The notes: a model not told the origin generated them from the letters alone. Counted from the first letter of the stretch, positions 25,180-35,355 are shown. The stretch: DNA of 64,000 nucleotides from Pseudobacteriovorax antillogorgiicola (GCA_945865565.1 CAMBEK010000001.1:289795-353794), one strand, 5' to 3'. Made by a program: numbers and translations.

Positions 25180-26645
25180 GGTGTCTCCATTTCTTGAGGT
25201 CCGTAAATCCAAAAAGATTCATCTAAAATGCGCCATGCAGATTTCTTGGCGGGGGAAATAAGTTTTAATCCGAACTTTTCGGGATCTATGATGGGCCAGG
25301 TCGACACAAATAATGGTCCATCAGATTTCCCCCAATTTTTGAAATGAGAAGGTAACAGCCGAAGCACTTCATCAATGCCAATTGAATGATTAATTGCCAT
25401 TTCAGTTACCGCATTTGATTTCTTATCCCAAAAATCAAAAGTCCCCTCGCGGTTGATCAGCGGATACCAGAATTTTTGGTCGGAGGACAAGTACGGCAAA
25501 ATTGCCATGCAATTGCGCGGAATCCAACATACGACCTGACGGCCGCTGGCTGGGGCGGAGTTAAGAACCGCTGCCGCTTCATGGGCGTCGGAAAAGTTCC
25601 CAGTCGCCTCGAGCTCCCACACGCTGGCGACAACAGGTAAATTCCAGGCGCAGGCCATCCACATGGCAATGGGCGCGAGGCGGCGACGGTGAAACAGCGG
25701 TAGCCCAGCACTAGCGTGTGTTGGGGCTGTCATCCACATGCACGCGCAGAGCCAGACGAAAAAAAGTCCAGAATGGCGAGGCGCACCGCTGTAATATTTA
25801 AAGATAAATATGGCGGAGATGATGCCCACTCCAGCAAAGAACAGGCCTGCAGTGCGAACAAATTCGCGGTTTGATGCCAGGACCAAGGCATAAACAGAGA
25901 CGGCGAGGGCAAAAGTAAGGGAGGTCGCTGGCTCGAAGGGAAGGATGCTCTGCGCGACCGAATCACGAAAGTTCATGGGTATGAAATGCTCAAAGAAGTC
26001 TGCCGAGAACTGGCCCTTACCGGAAGGCCATAGAATTGCCACTGACAGGACGAAAAGAGGCAGAAAAATTCGTTCTGATTTCAGCCATTCCCTTAAAAAA
26101 TTCATCCAGATTTTGTTTTTTTTGAAAGCCGTGACGCCGCGGTCTAAGAAAAGCACGGCGTTAAGCCCAAGAAAATGCACTGTGCTGAAACACATCAGAA
26201 TATGCGGCAGAATGAGTCGGACAGAGTTGTTCCGGTGCCTGGAACGGTAAATGGCTGAATAGAGAAATAATCCCAGGATTCCCAAACTGTAATTTCGTGC
26301 GACCACCGGAAATTCGTATGAGAAAACGAAAGACAACACGACCGGGGCGACGAAAATCAAATCGAATCCAGATTTAAAAATCAACAGTCCCGTCGCAAGG
26401 CACATCGCAAGCAGATTGATTGCCTGCATCCATCTCCAACTTAGTCCTGCGGAAGCAAATGGTTTTAGCAGCAGGTACCAAAGCGGCGGGTGACCAGCAT
26501 CTGGCATGATCTTGAAAATATCGAGCAACGACCCGTCCCGCGCCAACAACCAGGAGTCTGCCTCATCCCGCCAAAGCTCATGATTAGCCGCGAGCCATAC
26601 CGTCAAGACGACGTAGGCCCCAAAGAGAAGCCAACGCAGGGTCAT
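25176..26645 (-). CDS. membrane glycosyltransferase-like protein (GT39/ArnT type)
   Basis: This 489-residue protein has about ten membrane helices. The first outer loop contains ELWRDEADSWLLARDGSL, with the DE pair typical of GT39-like enzymes, followed by GHPPLWYLLLKPF. Such enzymes move sugars from a lipid carrier to proteins or lipid A on the outer face of the inner membrane. Donor and acceptor are unknown. The ATG directly follows the meaB stop; an earlier in-frame TTG has no SD. Like the insert gene at 17-18.4 kb it looks A/T-rich. Confidence 0.72.
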   Translation of the reverse strand: MTLRWLLFGAYVVLTVWLAANHELWRDEADSWLLARDGSLLDIFKIMPDAGHPPLWYLLLKPFASAGLSWRWMQAINLLAMCLATGLLIFKSGFDLIFVAPVVLSFVFSYEFPVVARNYSLGILGLFLYSAIYRSRHRNNSVRLILPHILMCFSTVHFLGLNAVLFLDRGVTAFKKNKIWMNFLREWLKSERIFLPLFVLSVAILWPSGKGQFSADFFEHFIPMNFRDSVAQSILPFEPATSLTFALAVSVYALVLASNREFVRTAGLFFAGVGIISAIFIFKYYSGAPRHSGLFFVWLCACMWMTAPTHASAGLPLFHRRRLAPIAMWMACAWNLPVVASVWELEATGNFSDAHEAAAVLNSAPASGRQVVCWIPRNCMAILPYLSSDQKFWYPLINREGTFDFWDKKSNAVTEMAINHSIGIDEVLRLLPSHFKNWGKSDGPLFVSTWPIIDPEKFGLKLISPAKKSAWRILDESFWIYGPQEMETP

Positions 26646-26646
26646 G

Positions 26647-27630
26647 TCACGAGATGAATTTTTCAACGATGAGCCCTGCAGCCGTTGATGGTGCGATAGT
26701 GCCTTGTGCCACGGCAGCTTCTGATTCCGAGATTAATTTAGCTAAAGTGGGATTACGTTTGACCGCATCCAGCAACTGATCTTGCACTTCCTGGTGGAAC
26801 CAGTGAAGCATCTGTTCTTTTCGACGCGTTTCAAACCTTCCGCTTTCCTTGCTTGTAGCGTGAGCTTTTAAAAGAACATCAAGCATACTTTCGATGCCAT
26901 CTCCTGTGACACTGGAGCAAGCAATCACCTCTGGTGCGGGTTGTCCTGAGGTCGCAAAATAAGACAGGGCATTCATGAGTTCTGATTGAGCCTTGCGGGC
27001 TGAGGGCAGCAGTTCGCCATCGGCTTTGGTGACAATGACAAAATCGGCAAGTTCGAGATTTCCCCGTTTGATGCCCTGCAGGTCATCCCCGCTGTTTGGT
27101 TGATGCAACAAAAGAAAGAAGTCGACCATGGATGCAACGGCACTTTCGGATTGGCCGACGCCAATGGTTTCCACGATAACGACATCATGTCCGGCGGCTT
27201 CGGCAAGAAAAATACTTTCACGCGTTTGCCGGGCAACACCGCCTGCGGCGTCGCCCCCCGGAGAAGGCCGGATGAAGGCCATCTCGTGACGCGATAGTTC
27301 TTCCATCCTTGTTTTGTCGCCAAGGATACTTCCCCCGCTGATGCGAGAGGTCGGGTCCACGGCCAATACGGCAAGTTTGTGCCTTCCCTGCTGCAGGAAT
27401 TTTTGACCGATGGCCTCGATGAACGTGCTTTTTCCAACTCCTGGGGGACCGCTGATTCCAATGCGCAGGGATTTTCCGGCGTGCGGCATAATGGATGTCA
27501 GGAGGGCGCTTGCAGCTCTGTGATCGCGCTCGGCATGGCTTTCGATCAAGGTTATCGCACGCGCCAGGGCACGGCGGTCACCGGCTAACAAGGGCTTCAA
27601 TAATTCGGGTTCATTTTTTTTCGAGGGCAC
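26647..27630 (-). CDS. meaB: methylmalonyl-CoA mutase-associated GTPase MeaB
   Basis: MeaB is a G3E-type GTPase chaperone that loads and protects the B12 cofactor of methylmalonyl-CoA mutase. The 327-residue protein has Walker [33 protein letters not shown] (switch region), [12 protein letters not shown] and the guanine-binding VTKAD. The GTG start follows GGAG at 7 bp and lies inside the end of the mutase gene (20-bp overlap). The pairing with the mutase confirms the role. Confidence 0.95.
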   Translation of the reverse strand: MPSKKNEPELLKPLLAGDRRALARAITLIESHAERDHRAASALLTSIMPHAGKSLRIGISGPPGVGKSTFIEAIGQKFLQQGRHKLAVLAVDPTSRISGGSILGDKTRMEELSRHEMAFIRPSPGGDAAGGVARQTRESIFLAEAAGHDVVIVETIGVGQSESAVASMVDFFLLLHQPNSGDDLQGIKRGNLELADFVIVTKADGELLPSARKAQSELMNALSYFATSGQPAPEVIACSSVTGDGIESMLDVLLKAHATSKESGRFETRRKEQMLHWFHQEVQDQLLDAVKRNPTLAKLISESEAAVAQGTIAPSTAAGLIVEKFIS

Positions 27631-29749
27631 GGATGATCTCCGTTGCGGCCACAGAGATTTGAGTCCCTGGGCCAAAGATTGCAGACACGCCTGACTTTTT
27701 CAAAAAAGCGTGGTCGCCTTCGGGAATGATTCCGCCGACAATGACCCGGATGTCATCCGCCTTTAGTTTTTTCAACTCGGCGATCAACTGCGGTATCAGG
27801 GTTTTATGTCCTGCCGCCTGGGACGAGATGCCAACCACGTGAACATCGTTCTCGACGGCCTGCCGGGCGACTTCTTCTGGAGTTTGGAAGAGGGGGCCTA
27901 TATCGACATCGAAACCAAGATCGGCGAGTCCCGTGGCGATGACCTTTGCTCCGCGGTCGTGGCCATCCTGCCCCATTTTGGCGACAAGGATTCGTGGTTG
28001 GCGCCCGTCCGCTTTGGCGAAGGCGGCAACCAAATCACGCGCAGCATCGAATTGAGCGTTATTTTCCATGCCTCTAGAATACACGCTGCGCACCAATTGT
28101 GTACCTGGCTTGTGGCGTCCAAAGACGCTGGCGAGTGTTTCTGAAATTTCGCCGACCGTAGCACGCACGCGCGTCGCCTTGACGCTTAGCTCGAGGAGGT
28201 TTCCGTTTCCTTCGGCTCCCTTTTTCAGGTCAGCCAGGGCCGCGGCAACCTGATTGGAATCGCGCCGCGCACGAACTTCTGCCAAACGTTTCTTCTGTGA
28301 CTTAAGCACGGCATCGTTATCGATGCTCAACACTTCGACCTTGTGGTCTCCCGTGCGGTCACTGAAGTATTTATTGACGCCAACAATGACATCCCGTCCG
28401 CTATCGATCCTGGCCTGTTTGCGGGCTGCCGATTCCTCAATTCGCAATTTTGGGATTCCAGCCTTGATGGCAGCAACCATACCGCCTGCATCCTCGATCT
28501 CTTTGATCAACTCCCTTGCGCGCTGCACAAGATCTGCGGTGACGCGTTCAATGAACCAACTGCCACCCAATGGATCGACAACATGAGTGATGTCGGTTTC
28601 GTCTTGCAGGATAAGTTGCGTGTTGCGGGCAATGCGCGCGGAAAAATCGGTTGGCAGTCCAATGGCTTCATCGAGGGCATTGGTATGCAAAGACTGGGTT
28701 CCACCAAGGACTCCGGCCATGGCCTCGATCGTGGTGCGGATGACATTGTTGTAGGGGTCTTGCTCGGTCAGAGAGTATCCAGATGTTTGGCAGTGGGTGC
28801 GCAGCATTGCCGATTGTGGATTTTGCGGATTGAAGGGTGCGATCAATTCGTGCCACAGGGTTCTTGCAGCGCGTAATTTTCCGACTTCCATGAAGAAGTT
28901 CATGCCAATGGCAAAAAAGAAGGACAAACGGGGCGCAAACTCGTCGATCGCCAGGCCGCGCGCCATCGCAAGGCGCACATACTCCAGTCCATCTGCCAAG
29001 GTGTAGGCAAGTTCCAGTGCCGAGTCAGCCCCGGCCTCTTGCATGTGGTATCCACTGATGCTGATGGAGTTGAACCGCGGCATATGCCTGGTCGCGTATT
29101 CGATCACATCAGCGACAATACGCATGGATGGTTCTGGCGGGTAAATGAACGTGTTGCGCACCATGTATTCTTTCAGGATGTCATTTTGAATCGTTCCCGA
29201 AAGTTTTTCTGGCGGTACGCCCTGCTCTTCTCCAGCGACAATGTATCCGGCCATGATGGGCAGAACCGCTCCATTCATCGTCATCGATACACTCATCTCG
29301 TCCAACGGGATTCCGTCGAAGAGTATTTTCATATCTTCAACCGAATCGATCGCCACACCAGCTTTGCCCACATCACCAATCACGCGGGGATGGTCGGAGT
29401 CGTAGCCCCGGTGGGTCGCCAGATCAAAGGCGACGCTGAGGCCCTTTTGGCCCGCAGCCAGATTTCGCCGGTAAAAGGCGTTGGATTTTTCGGCGGTCGA
29501 AAATCCTGCGTATTGGCGGATCGTCCATGGCCGGTGGGTGTACATCGTGGCGCGCGGGCCACGGGTATAAGGAGGAAAACCCGGTAAACCAGGACCCGTC
29601 TTGCCAGCCAGATCGCTCACGTCAACGGCCGTATACAGGGGCTTTGTCGCGATGCCTTCCGGGGTCATCCGGTCCAGGGATTTTGTTGGCTTCCCGGACA
29701 GTTCCTTGGCGGCCAGTTTTTCCCATTTTTGTTTGTCTTGATCTGTCAT
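27611..29749 (-). CDS. methylmalonyl-CoA mutase, large B12-binding subunit
   Basis: This enzyme interconverts methylmalonyl-CoA and succinyl-CoA using adenosylcobalamin, linking propionate, odd-chain fatty acid or branched amino acid breakdown to the citric acid cycle. The 712 residues hold the TIM-barrel substrate domain ([25 protein letters not shown]) and the C-terminal cobalamin domain with the DxHxxG motif ([11 protein letters not shown]). No small subunit gene is beside it, so it may be a homodimer like E. coli ScpA. The ATG has a weak SD. It is divergent from cls. Confidence 0.96.
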   Translation of the reverse strand: MTDQDKQKWEKLAAKELSGKPTKSLDRMTPEGIATKPLYTAVDVSDLAGKTGPGLPGFPPYTRGPRATMYTHRPWTIRQYAGFSTAEKSNAFYRRNLAAGQKGLSVAFDLATHRGYDSDHPRVIGDVGKAGVAIDSVEDMKILFDGIPLDEMSVSMTMNGAVLPIMAGYIVAGEEQGVPPEKLSGTIQNDILKEYMVRNTFIYPPEPSMRIVADVIEYATRHMPRFNSISISGYHMQEAGADSALELAYTLADGLEYVRLAMARGLAIDEFAPRLSFFFAIGMNFFMEVGKLRAARTLWHELIAPFNPQNPQSAMLRTHCQTSGYSLTEQDPYNNVIRTTIEAMAGVLGGTQSLHTNALDEAIGLPTDFSARIARNTQLILQDETDITHVVDPLGGSWFIERVTADLVQRARELIKEIEDAGGMVAAIKAGIPKLRIEESAARKQARIDSGRDVIVGVNKYFSDRTGDHKVEVLSIDNDAVLKSQKKRLAEVRARRDSNQVAAALADLKKGAEGNGNLLELSVKATRVRATVGEISETLASVFGRHKPGTQLVRSVYSRGMENNAQFDAARDLVAAFAKADGRQPRILVAKMGQDGHDRGAKVIATGLADLGFDVDIGPLFQTPEEVARQAVENDVHVVGISSQAAGHKTLIPQLIAELKKLKADDIRVIVGGIIPEGDHAFLKKSGVSAIFGPGTQISVAATEIIRALEKK

Positions 29750-29857
29750 GGCTTCATTTTTCCAGTTTATTTCCGCCGGTGCCGGGAACTTTGTTCCTTC
29801 GTTTCGCGGCTCAATTAACGTAGCATGGGAGACGGTTTGAGGGCGAAGGGAACCATC

Positions 29858-31414
29858 GTGTCACTATCTATGTTATCTGTTCTGCGATCATTTTTTACTG
29901 AATCAACCTGGCATGGATTTTCCTTTGCTGAAGGCTTGCGCATCGTCGAATGGACGATCACGATATTTGCAGCCTTGAGCATCCTCAGCCGTAAGCGTGA
30001 TCCTGTGGCCTGCCTCGGCTGGCTTTTGGCGGTAGTTGCGTTTCCTTTTGTTGGATCTGCACTTTATATCCTTGGTGGAGTCAGCCCCTACGAGGCTCTG
30101 GCCCGTCGCCGCCGCGTGTCCTCGCGTCTGGTCCGTTCAGAGGAACCCCCTGAGGTCCGTGCGTTTGCCCGCGCCGCTGCACTAGAAGAGCTTCAATCTA
30201 GCGACTGCCAAGGGTTTGAAAACACGACGGCATGGTCGGGTTGGGCCGCCGGGCACGGATTTTTTTCCAAGACAGGCGTCGATTTTTTAGAAAATTCCAC
30301 TTCCGTTTATGCGGCGTTCGAGTCGGCCATCGTCAATGCCGAGCGCTATATCCTCGTTCAATTTTACCAAATTGTGCCTGATGCGGTTGGCCGTCATTTC
30401 TACGGCCTCTTGGCAGAAAAGGCCCGTCAGGGGGTCGCTGTCCATGTGCTCTTTGATGCCATGGGTTCTTACCGGATCAGTTCCAAACATTTGAAAATGG
30501 CGCGGGCCGCCGGGGTTCACATCCATAGTTTTATGGGGTTTCACCCGCTCAAGCGCCGCCTGCAAATCAACTGGCGAAACCACCGCAAGCTCCTCATCGC
30601 CGATGGCAAGGTGGCTTTCGTTGGTGGCCTGAATTTGGGTGAGATGTACCTTGAGGGTCAGGACTCGGATAATCCCGTGTGGCGGGATGTGCACTTCAAG
30701 CTTCAAGGCGACGTCGCGACGCATTTGGAACGCGTTTTTCGAGAAGACTGGCACTTTGCCACGGGCGAGGCCCTGGATTTGAGCAGGACTTCCTCTCCCA
30801 TTCGGAGTGCGGCTGTACAAGGCGACAAAAAGCCTGCGGAAAATCCTCCCTCAGGATCCGAATTTTCGGCCCTATGCTTATCGGTTGCATCTGGACCAGC
30901 AGACAGTCGGGCGGCCTTTCATACGAGCCTGCTCAGTGTTTTTTACGAAGCGAAGCGGCGTATTTGGCTGTCGACCGCCTACTTTGTCCCGGACAAGACT
31001 CTTTTACAGGCTCTACGCCAGGCGGTTGCCCGTGGGGTCGACGTGCAGCTCGTCATCCCGCGCCGTTCCAATCACCCGATGACCGATTTTTGCACGACCT
31101 CCTACTACCAGGAACTCCTGGACATTGGCTTGACCGTCCACCATTTCAACCCCGGGATGCTGCACGCCAAACTTCTAATTGCAGATGATGATTTGGTTCT
31201 TACGGGGTCGTCCAATCAGGACTACCGCAGTTTTTTTCTTAATTTTGAACTGGACCTGCTCCTGCGCGACCGTGCTTTGACAGGCCGCATAGAGACGTAC
31301 TTCAATGATTTATTTGTAAAATCTTATGTTTTGACTCGGGAAAAAGTCGACTCGGATTACCGTTCGCTGATGCTGTTGAGGCGGATCAGCCGGCTTTGCT
31401 CACCTCTTATGTAA
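29858..31414 (+). CDS. cls: cardiolipin synthase (phospholipase D family)
   Basis: Cls joins two phosphatidylglycerols into cardiolipin at the inner membrane. The 518-residue protein has two N-terminal membrane helices (IFAALSIL and [20 protein letters not shown]) and two HKD catalytic motifs: [17 protein letters not shown] in the middle and [18 protein letters not shown] near the end. A GTG preceded by AAGGGA is chosen; an ATG 33 bp upstream is also in frame but lacks an SD. A Ser/Pro-rich stretch of about 40 residues separates the two halves. Confidence 0.92.
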   Translation: MSLSMLSVLRSFFTESTWHGFSFAEGLRIVEWTITIFAALSILSRKRDPVACLGWLLAVVAFPFVGSALYILGGVSPYEALARRRRVSSRLVRSEEPPEVRAFARAAALEELQSSDCQGFENTTAWSGWAAGHGFFSKTGVDFLENSTSVYAAFESAIVNAERYILVQFYQIVPDAVGRHFYGLLAEKARQGVAVHVLFDAMGSYRISSKHLKMARAAGVHIHSFMGFHPLKRRLQINWRNHRKLLIADGKVAFVGGLNLGEMYLEGQDSDNPVWRDVHFKLQGDVATHLERVFREDWHFATGEALDLSRTSSPIRSAAVQGDKKPAENPPSGSEFSALCLSVASGPADSRAAFHTSLLSVFYEAKRRIWLSTAYFVPDKTLLQALRQAVARGVDVQLVIPRRSNHPMTDFCTTSYYQELLDIGLTVHHFNPGMLHAKLLIADDDLVLTGSSNQDYRSFFLNFELDLLLRDRALTGRIETYFNDLFVKSYVLTREKVDSDYRSLMLLRRISRLCSPLM

Positions 31415-31548
31415 ACTGCGACCTTTGGGCCATACGTTGCGGGTTCAGCGAATCGTTCTTGAGGTTCATTTTGAGATCGATTATCAATAGGTTGGTACCC
31501 GATCTGGATAGTCGCATCGCCATCAGTTGCGTGAAAGGTCCGTCCATC

Positions 31549-33795
31549 ATGGGTTTTAAGCCAATCAAGCGCCGCCTTTCCGTGGTCTCGGCCGTCTTCA
31601 TTAGTGCGTCTATTTTCAATCTTCTGGCCCCGACGACGCAGGAAGCTCGCGCAGAAGCCAAGTCCAGCTTTGGTGCCGGTCACGATCCTGGACGCAACGG
31701 TCAAAAACCCCAGACCATCGCCGCCGCCAGCATGCGTCAACTCATGAGTCTCGTGGAATACATTGGTGGTGACTATGCCGGAGCCGTCTCGGGTGAAGCC
31801 GGAGCGGTTGGCAAAGTGATCCAGAAGACGGAATACGAGGAAATTACTCAGTTTAGCGAAGCCACCCTGGAAGCTTTTGCCGTGGTGGCCAAGGCCCGCC
31901 CCAAAACCCCCGGCCTTGATTCCATTGAGCAAGAGTTGCGAGACCTTAAGGCAGCCGTTGCGGCCAAAAAAAGTCCCGACGAGGTTCGTACCCTCTCCCG
32001 TTCGGTACGAGAACACCTGATCGATGCCTTTCAGCTGACCTTGGCGCCAGCCCAAGTTCCACAAAAAGCTCTGGCCTCCGCTGCGTTTGAAACCAACTGT
32101 GCGGATTGCCATGGCGCTGCAGGCCACGGCGACGGAGTTCTTTCCGCAAGGCTTGATCCGAAGCCCCGTGATTTTGCCGACAGTAAATTTGCTCAGGGTA
32201 ATTCCCCATTTCGTTCTTTGAACATCCTCCACACGGGTGTGGCAGGAACTCCGATGGCTTCATTTGTCGACCGCCTTTCGGGCAACGAAATGTGGAGCCT
32301 TTCCTTCTGGGTCAGCGGCCTCGCTCATGATCAGAAGGCTGCCCTGGCGAATTTGCCCGAGGCTGTGCAGACCGAACTTAAGTCTAAAATTAGCCTGGAA
32401 CTGCTTTCGCGGGCCTCCGATCAAGAGCTTTCCAATTGGGTAAAGGACAACATTCAAACCCTTTCCAAGTCCAAAACCACGCTCGCCGCTGTCGTTGCAG
32501 CCCTGCGGGTTGATGCCCCCTACGACGGTGATTTGGTTCGTAAGGTTGGTGCGGTGGCTGTGTCCGGCACCATGACACAAAATGACTCAAGTTCAGGAAA
32601 CGGATCTGAAGCCTCGCGTTCGATTTTGAATGCCAGGGCCGGCGTTGCCGAGGCGGTTTCGTTGGCGAATCGGGGTCAGTTTGACCATGCCAAATCAAAG
32701 CTTCTCGACGCCTACCTTGTCGGGTTTGAACCCGCGGAAAAGGCCCTAAGGATGGTAGACCCCGCCACGGTTACCGCGGTGGAAAAACAGTTCGTTGCAG
32801 CACGCTCGGTCTTCAATCTAGATGCACCTGAATCTTTGCGAAATGAGGCGGCTTCGAAATTAAACCAGGCCCTTGATAACGCCATGACTGTCGCTCATCA
32901 AACAAGCGCAGCTGCGTCTGCTAAAAGTGCAGGCACCGGCGACGGCGATCTTGTGATTAAGATATCGCAAAAATCCTTAGCCGATTTTTTTGGTTCGTTC
33001 CTGATTATCTTTCGCGAGGGCTTTGAAGCCTTTTTGATCATCGCCGCCCTTCTGGCCGCTCTCGCCAACATGGGTATGACCAGCGCCCGTAAGTGGATTC
33101 ACGTTGGATGGAGCTCGGCACTGGTCCTTGGAGTGGCAACCTTTTTTGTACTCAATCGATTGGCGCACATTTCGGGTATGGGTCGCGAGATGATGGAGGC
33201 CGTGGCCACTGGTCTTGCCGCCGCCGTTTTATTCTACGTTGGGTTCTGGATGCTATCCCAGGCGGAACGTTCCCATTGGGACAAATTCATCCGCGGTGGG
33301 GCTCGTGAGGCCGTGACTTCGGGGAAGGTTTGGACTTTGGCAGGTTTAGCTTTCATTGCGGTCTACCGGGAAGCCGCCGAGACCGTCCTGTTTTACAACG
33401 CCCTTTCCAACAGCGCATCTTCTGGCACGGCAGTCGCTGGGGGCTTTATCACGGGCGCGGCCAGCCTTGGCGCCATTTGTTTTGGCATCCAGCGCTATGG
33501 CTTGCGTATGCCACTTCGTAAATTTTTCTTGAGCACCAGCGTTCTAATGGTGACGCTAGCCGTTATTTTGGCAGGAAAATCAGTTGCCGAGATTATCGAG
33601 GCCGGCATGTTGGAGCCCGTAAGAATCGGATTTGTCCCAACTTTGGATTTGCTTGGAATCTATCCATACCTTCAGACATTGCTCGCCCAAGGGAGCCTGC
33701 TGGGTCTCGCGGTGGCAATCTGGGCATGGAAGAGGCAGTCGGCCGCCAAAATCACTTCGTTGGCCTTGTCCACCGTTGAGCGGTCTGGTAACTAA
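31549..33795 (+). CDS. cytochrome c-FTR1 iron permease fusion
   Basis: The protein (748 residues) joins a periplasmic cytochrome c to an FTR1-type iron permease. An N-terminal signal or anchor (SVVSAVFISASIFNLLAP) is followed by a helical region, a class I haem site CADCH (C184) with a Met-containing tail GTPMASF, another helical periplasmic region, and seven membrane helices. The permease signatures are REGFEAFLII (R489) and YREAAETVLFY (R607), which bind iron. The haem domain may oxidise Fe(II) for uptake. The frame is open 51 codons further upstream, but a signal sequence fits this ATG best. Confidence 0.9.
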   Translation: MGFKPIKRRLSVVSAVFISASIFNLLAPTTQEARAEAKSSFGAGHDPGRNGQKPQTIAAASMRQLMSLVEYIGGDYAGAVSGEAGAVGKVIQKTEYEEITQFSEATLEAFAVVAKARPKTPGLDSIEQELRDLKAAVAAKKSPDEVRTLSRSVREHLIDAFQLTLAPAQVPQKALASAAFETNCADCHGAAGHGDGVLSARLDPKPRDFADSKFAQGNSPFRSLNILHTGVAGTPMASFVDRLSGNEMWSLSFWVSGLAHDQKAALANLPEAVQTELKSKISLELLSRASDQELSNWVKDNIQTLSKSKTTLAAVVAALRVDAPYDGDLVRKVGAVAVSGTMTQNDSSSGNGSEASRSILNARAGVAEAVSLANRGQFDHAKSKLLDAYLVGFEPAEKALRMVDPATVTAVEKQFVAARSVFNLDAPESLRNEAASKLNQALDNAMTVAHQTSAAASAKSAGTGDGDLVIKISQKSLADFFGSFLIIFREGFEAFLIIAALLAALANMGMTSARKWIHVGWSSALVLGVATFFVLNRLAHISGMGREMMEAVATGLAAAVLFYVGFWMLSQAERSHWDKFIRGGAREAVTSGKVWTLAGLAFIAVYREAAETVLFYNALSNSASSGTAVAGGFITGAASLGAICFGIQRYGLRMPLRKFFLSTSVLMVTLAVILAGKSVAEIIEAGMLEPVRIGFVPTLDLLGIYPYLQTLLAQGSLLGLAVAIWAWKRQSAAKITSLALSTVERSGN

Positions 33796-33811
33796 CGATT
33801 TCCCTTCATTG

Positions 33812-33886
33812 GGTCCCGTAGTGAAACGGATATCATACCGCCCTCCGAAGGCGTAGTTGCAGGTTCGATTCCTGCCGGGACCACCA
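33812..33886 (+). tRNA. tRNA-Arg (anticodon CCG)
   Basis: The acceptor stem GGTCCCG/CGGGACC, a 4-bp D stem, the anticodon loop CTCCGAA (anticodon CCG at 33845-33847), a 4-nt variable loop, and the T arm GCAGG-TTCGATT-CCTGC are all present, with an encoded discriminator A and CCA. It should read the CGG codon. The top pair of the anticodon stem (C27-U43) is a mismatch. The gene starts 16 bp after the FTR1 stop, so it may be co-transcribed with it. Confidence 0.95.
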
Positions 33887-33927
33887 CGTGCTTCTCTTGT
33901 CATCCGTCCAGTGTTTGTGAGTTTCCC

Positions 33928-34098
33928 GTGCCCAGCAAGAAAAAAGAAAACCTCCCGACAAAGTTGTGTGTTGTCTGTGGGCGTCCATTTTCTTGGCGAA
34001 AGAAGTGGGAACGAAACTGGAATGAAGTGAGGTATTGCTCGGAAGCCTGCCGAAAGAATCGAAGCAAACCCCGCGAAGGCATCATCACGGACCGTTAA
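33928..34098 (+). CDS. DUF2256 family small zinc-finger-like protein
   Basis: This 56-residue gene uses GTG and is easy to miss. The product has KLCVVCGRPFSWRKKWERNW followed by VRYCSEACRKNRSK; the two CxxC/CxxxC pairs probably bind zinc. The pattern (CxVCGRPFxWRKKW, then YCSExCR) is that of the DUF2256 family, whose function is unknown. No good SD precedes the GTG, and it is the only usable start. A terminator-like hairpin follows the stop directly. Confidence 0.8.
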   Translation: MPSKKKENLPTKLCVVCGRPFSWRKKWERNWNEVRYCSEACRKNRSKPREGIITDR

Positions 34099-34125
34099 CC
34101 AACCGCAAAGGTTGGGCAAATTTTT
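34099..34125 (+). terminator. terminator after the tRNA-DUF2256 unit
   Basis: CCAACC/GGTTGG forms a 6-bp stem with a 5-nt loop, followed after GCAAA by five T residues. It starts at the base after the DUF2256 stop codon. Confidence 0.55.
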
Positions 34126-34166
34126 GCATCGCCATTCTGTGGTGCGTCCAGGCCTCAACCTGGGCA

Positions 34167-34220
34167 GTCATCCTGAGCGACGGACTGTCGTCATCCTGAG
34201 CGCCAGCGAAGGATCTCTTC
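34167..34220 (+). repeat. short repeat GTCATCCTGAGCG in two copies
   Basis: GTCATCCTGAGCG occurs at 34167-34179 and again at 34190-34202, the second copy running on into CCAGCGAAGGATCTC. The longer form closely resembles an interspersed repeat seen in many bacterial genomes (CATCCTGAGCG, then AGCGAAGGATCT). It fills most of the gap before the peroxidase gene and has no coding potential. Confidence 0.6.
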
Positions 34221-34238
34221 ATTGGGAGTTTTCGTATT

Positions 34239-35333
34239 ATGACAACGTCCCTCAACTTACTAAAAACCATCGGAATAAATTTAGCGTTCGCCTACGCCTT
34301 CGCTTTCTTCGACATAGCCCAGGCCGCCGGCCCGCACTTTTCCCTACCGACTTCAGCGCCAGCACCAGCAGGCAATCCGGTGACTCCAGAGAAAATCGAA
34401 CTGGGAAAAAAACTCTACTTCGATCCGCGCCTTTCGGCAGACGGAACGGTTTCTTGCAACAGCTGTCACAATGTCATGAGTGGTGGTGACGACAACCTGC
34501 CCGTCAGTGTCGGAATCCGTGGGCAAAAGGGCAGGCGTTCATCCCCAACGGTTTGGAACGCAGCTTTCATGTCCGTTCAGTTTTGGGATGGGCGTGCAGC
34601 CTCTTTGGAGGATCAGGCCAAGGGTCCGCTTACCAATCCGATTGAGATGGGAATGAAAGATCACGCGGCCGTTATGAAAGTCGTTTCCGAAATTCCGGAA
34701 TATAACGACGAATTTGGAGTCGCCTTTCCCGGCGAAAAAAATCCGGTAAGCATCGATAATCTGGCAAAGGCCATCGCGACTTTTGAACGGACCCTGATCA
34801 CTCCAAAAAGTCGTTTTGATCAATTTCTGGATGGCAATGAAAGTGCTTTGACGGCTGTGGAAAAGCACGGATATGAAGTAGCACAGGCGGTGGGCTGCTT
34901 TAGTTGCCACTCCGGCGTAAATTTCGCTGGTCCATCCCTACCGGAAGGAACGGGATTTTTTCAGAAGTTCCCGACTTATGAAAACAACAAGTATGTGAAG
35001 CAGTACCGCCTCAAGGATGATGTCGGACGTTTTGCTGTCACGAAAAATCTGTCGGATCGTCACAGGTGGCGCGTCCCGACGTGGCGCAATATTGCTTTGA
35101 CAGCCCCATACTTCCACAACGGTTCGGTGGCCTCTTTGGATGAGGCTGTGCGCGTCATGGCAAAAATGCAACTTGACCGCGATCTGGGCGAAGATGAAGT
35201 GGCTGCTATCGTTGTTTTCATGCGCAGCCTGACCGGCGAATTTCCCAAGATCGAAATGCCACGTTTGCCGGCAACCCCTGGATTCTCAGTATCCGTGAAG
35301 CCGGCCCCGATCGTCTCAAAGAAGCGGCTTTGA
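34239..35333 (+). CDS. dihaem cytochrome c peroxidase (CcpA/MauG family)
   Basis: These periplasmic enzymes use electrons from the respiratory chain to reduce hydrogen peroxide. The 364-residue protein has a signal peptide (cut near AQAAG), haem sites CNSCH (about residue 73) and CFSCH (about 222), and family blocks GIRGQKGRRSSPTVWNAAF and FWDGRAASLEDQAKGP. The C-terminal RVPTWRNIALTAPYFHNG block has the Met/His region used for haem contacts. The ATG follows GGGAG at 11 bp. Confidence 0.93.
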   Translation: MTTSLNLLKTIGINLAFAYAFAFFDIAQAAGPHFSLPTSAPAPAGNPVTPEKIELGKKLYFDPRLSADGTVSCNSCHNVMSGGDDNLPVSVGIRGQKGRRSSPTVWNAAFMSVQFWDGRAASLEDQAKGPLTNPIEMGMKDHAAVMKVVSEIPEYNDEFGVAFPGEKNPVSIDNLAKAIATFERTLITPKSRFDQFLDGNESALTAVEKHGYEVAQAVGCFSCHSGVNFAGPSLPEGTGFFQKFPTYENNKYVKQYRLKDDVGRFAVTKNLSDRHRWRVPTWRNIALTAPYFHNGSVASLDEAVRVMAKMQLDRDLGEDEVAAIVVFMRSLTGEFPKIEMPRLPATPGFSVSVKPAPIVSKKRL

Positions 35334-35355
35334 CTCCTGCTCTGAGGTGCATCGC

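Noticed and set aside
31357-32232. Leftward reading frame of 291 codons opposite the FTR1 fusion
   Set aside because: It lies fully opposite a recognisable protein, has no SD or family match, and arises from codon bias on the coding strand.
33580-34158. Long leftward reading frame across the FTR1 end and the tRNA
   Set aside because: It reads antisense through a clear tRNA gene; its product is the well-known false protein from tRNA regions and contains no family signature.
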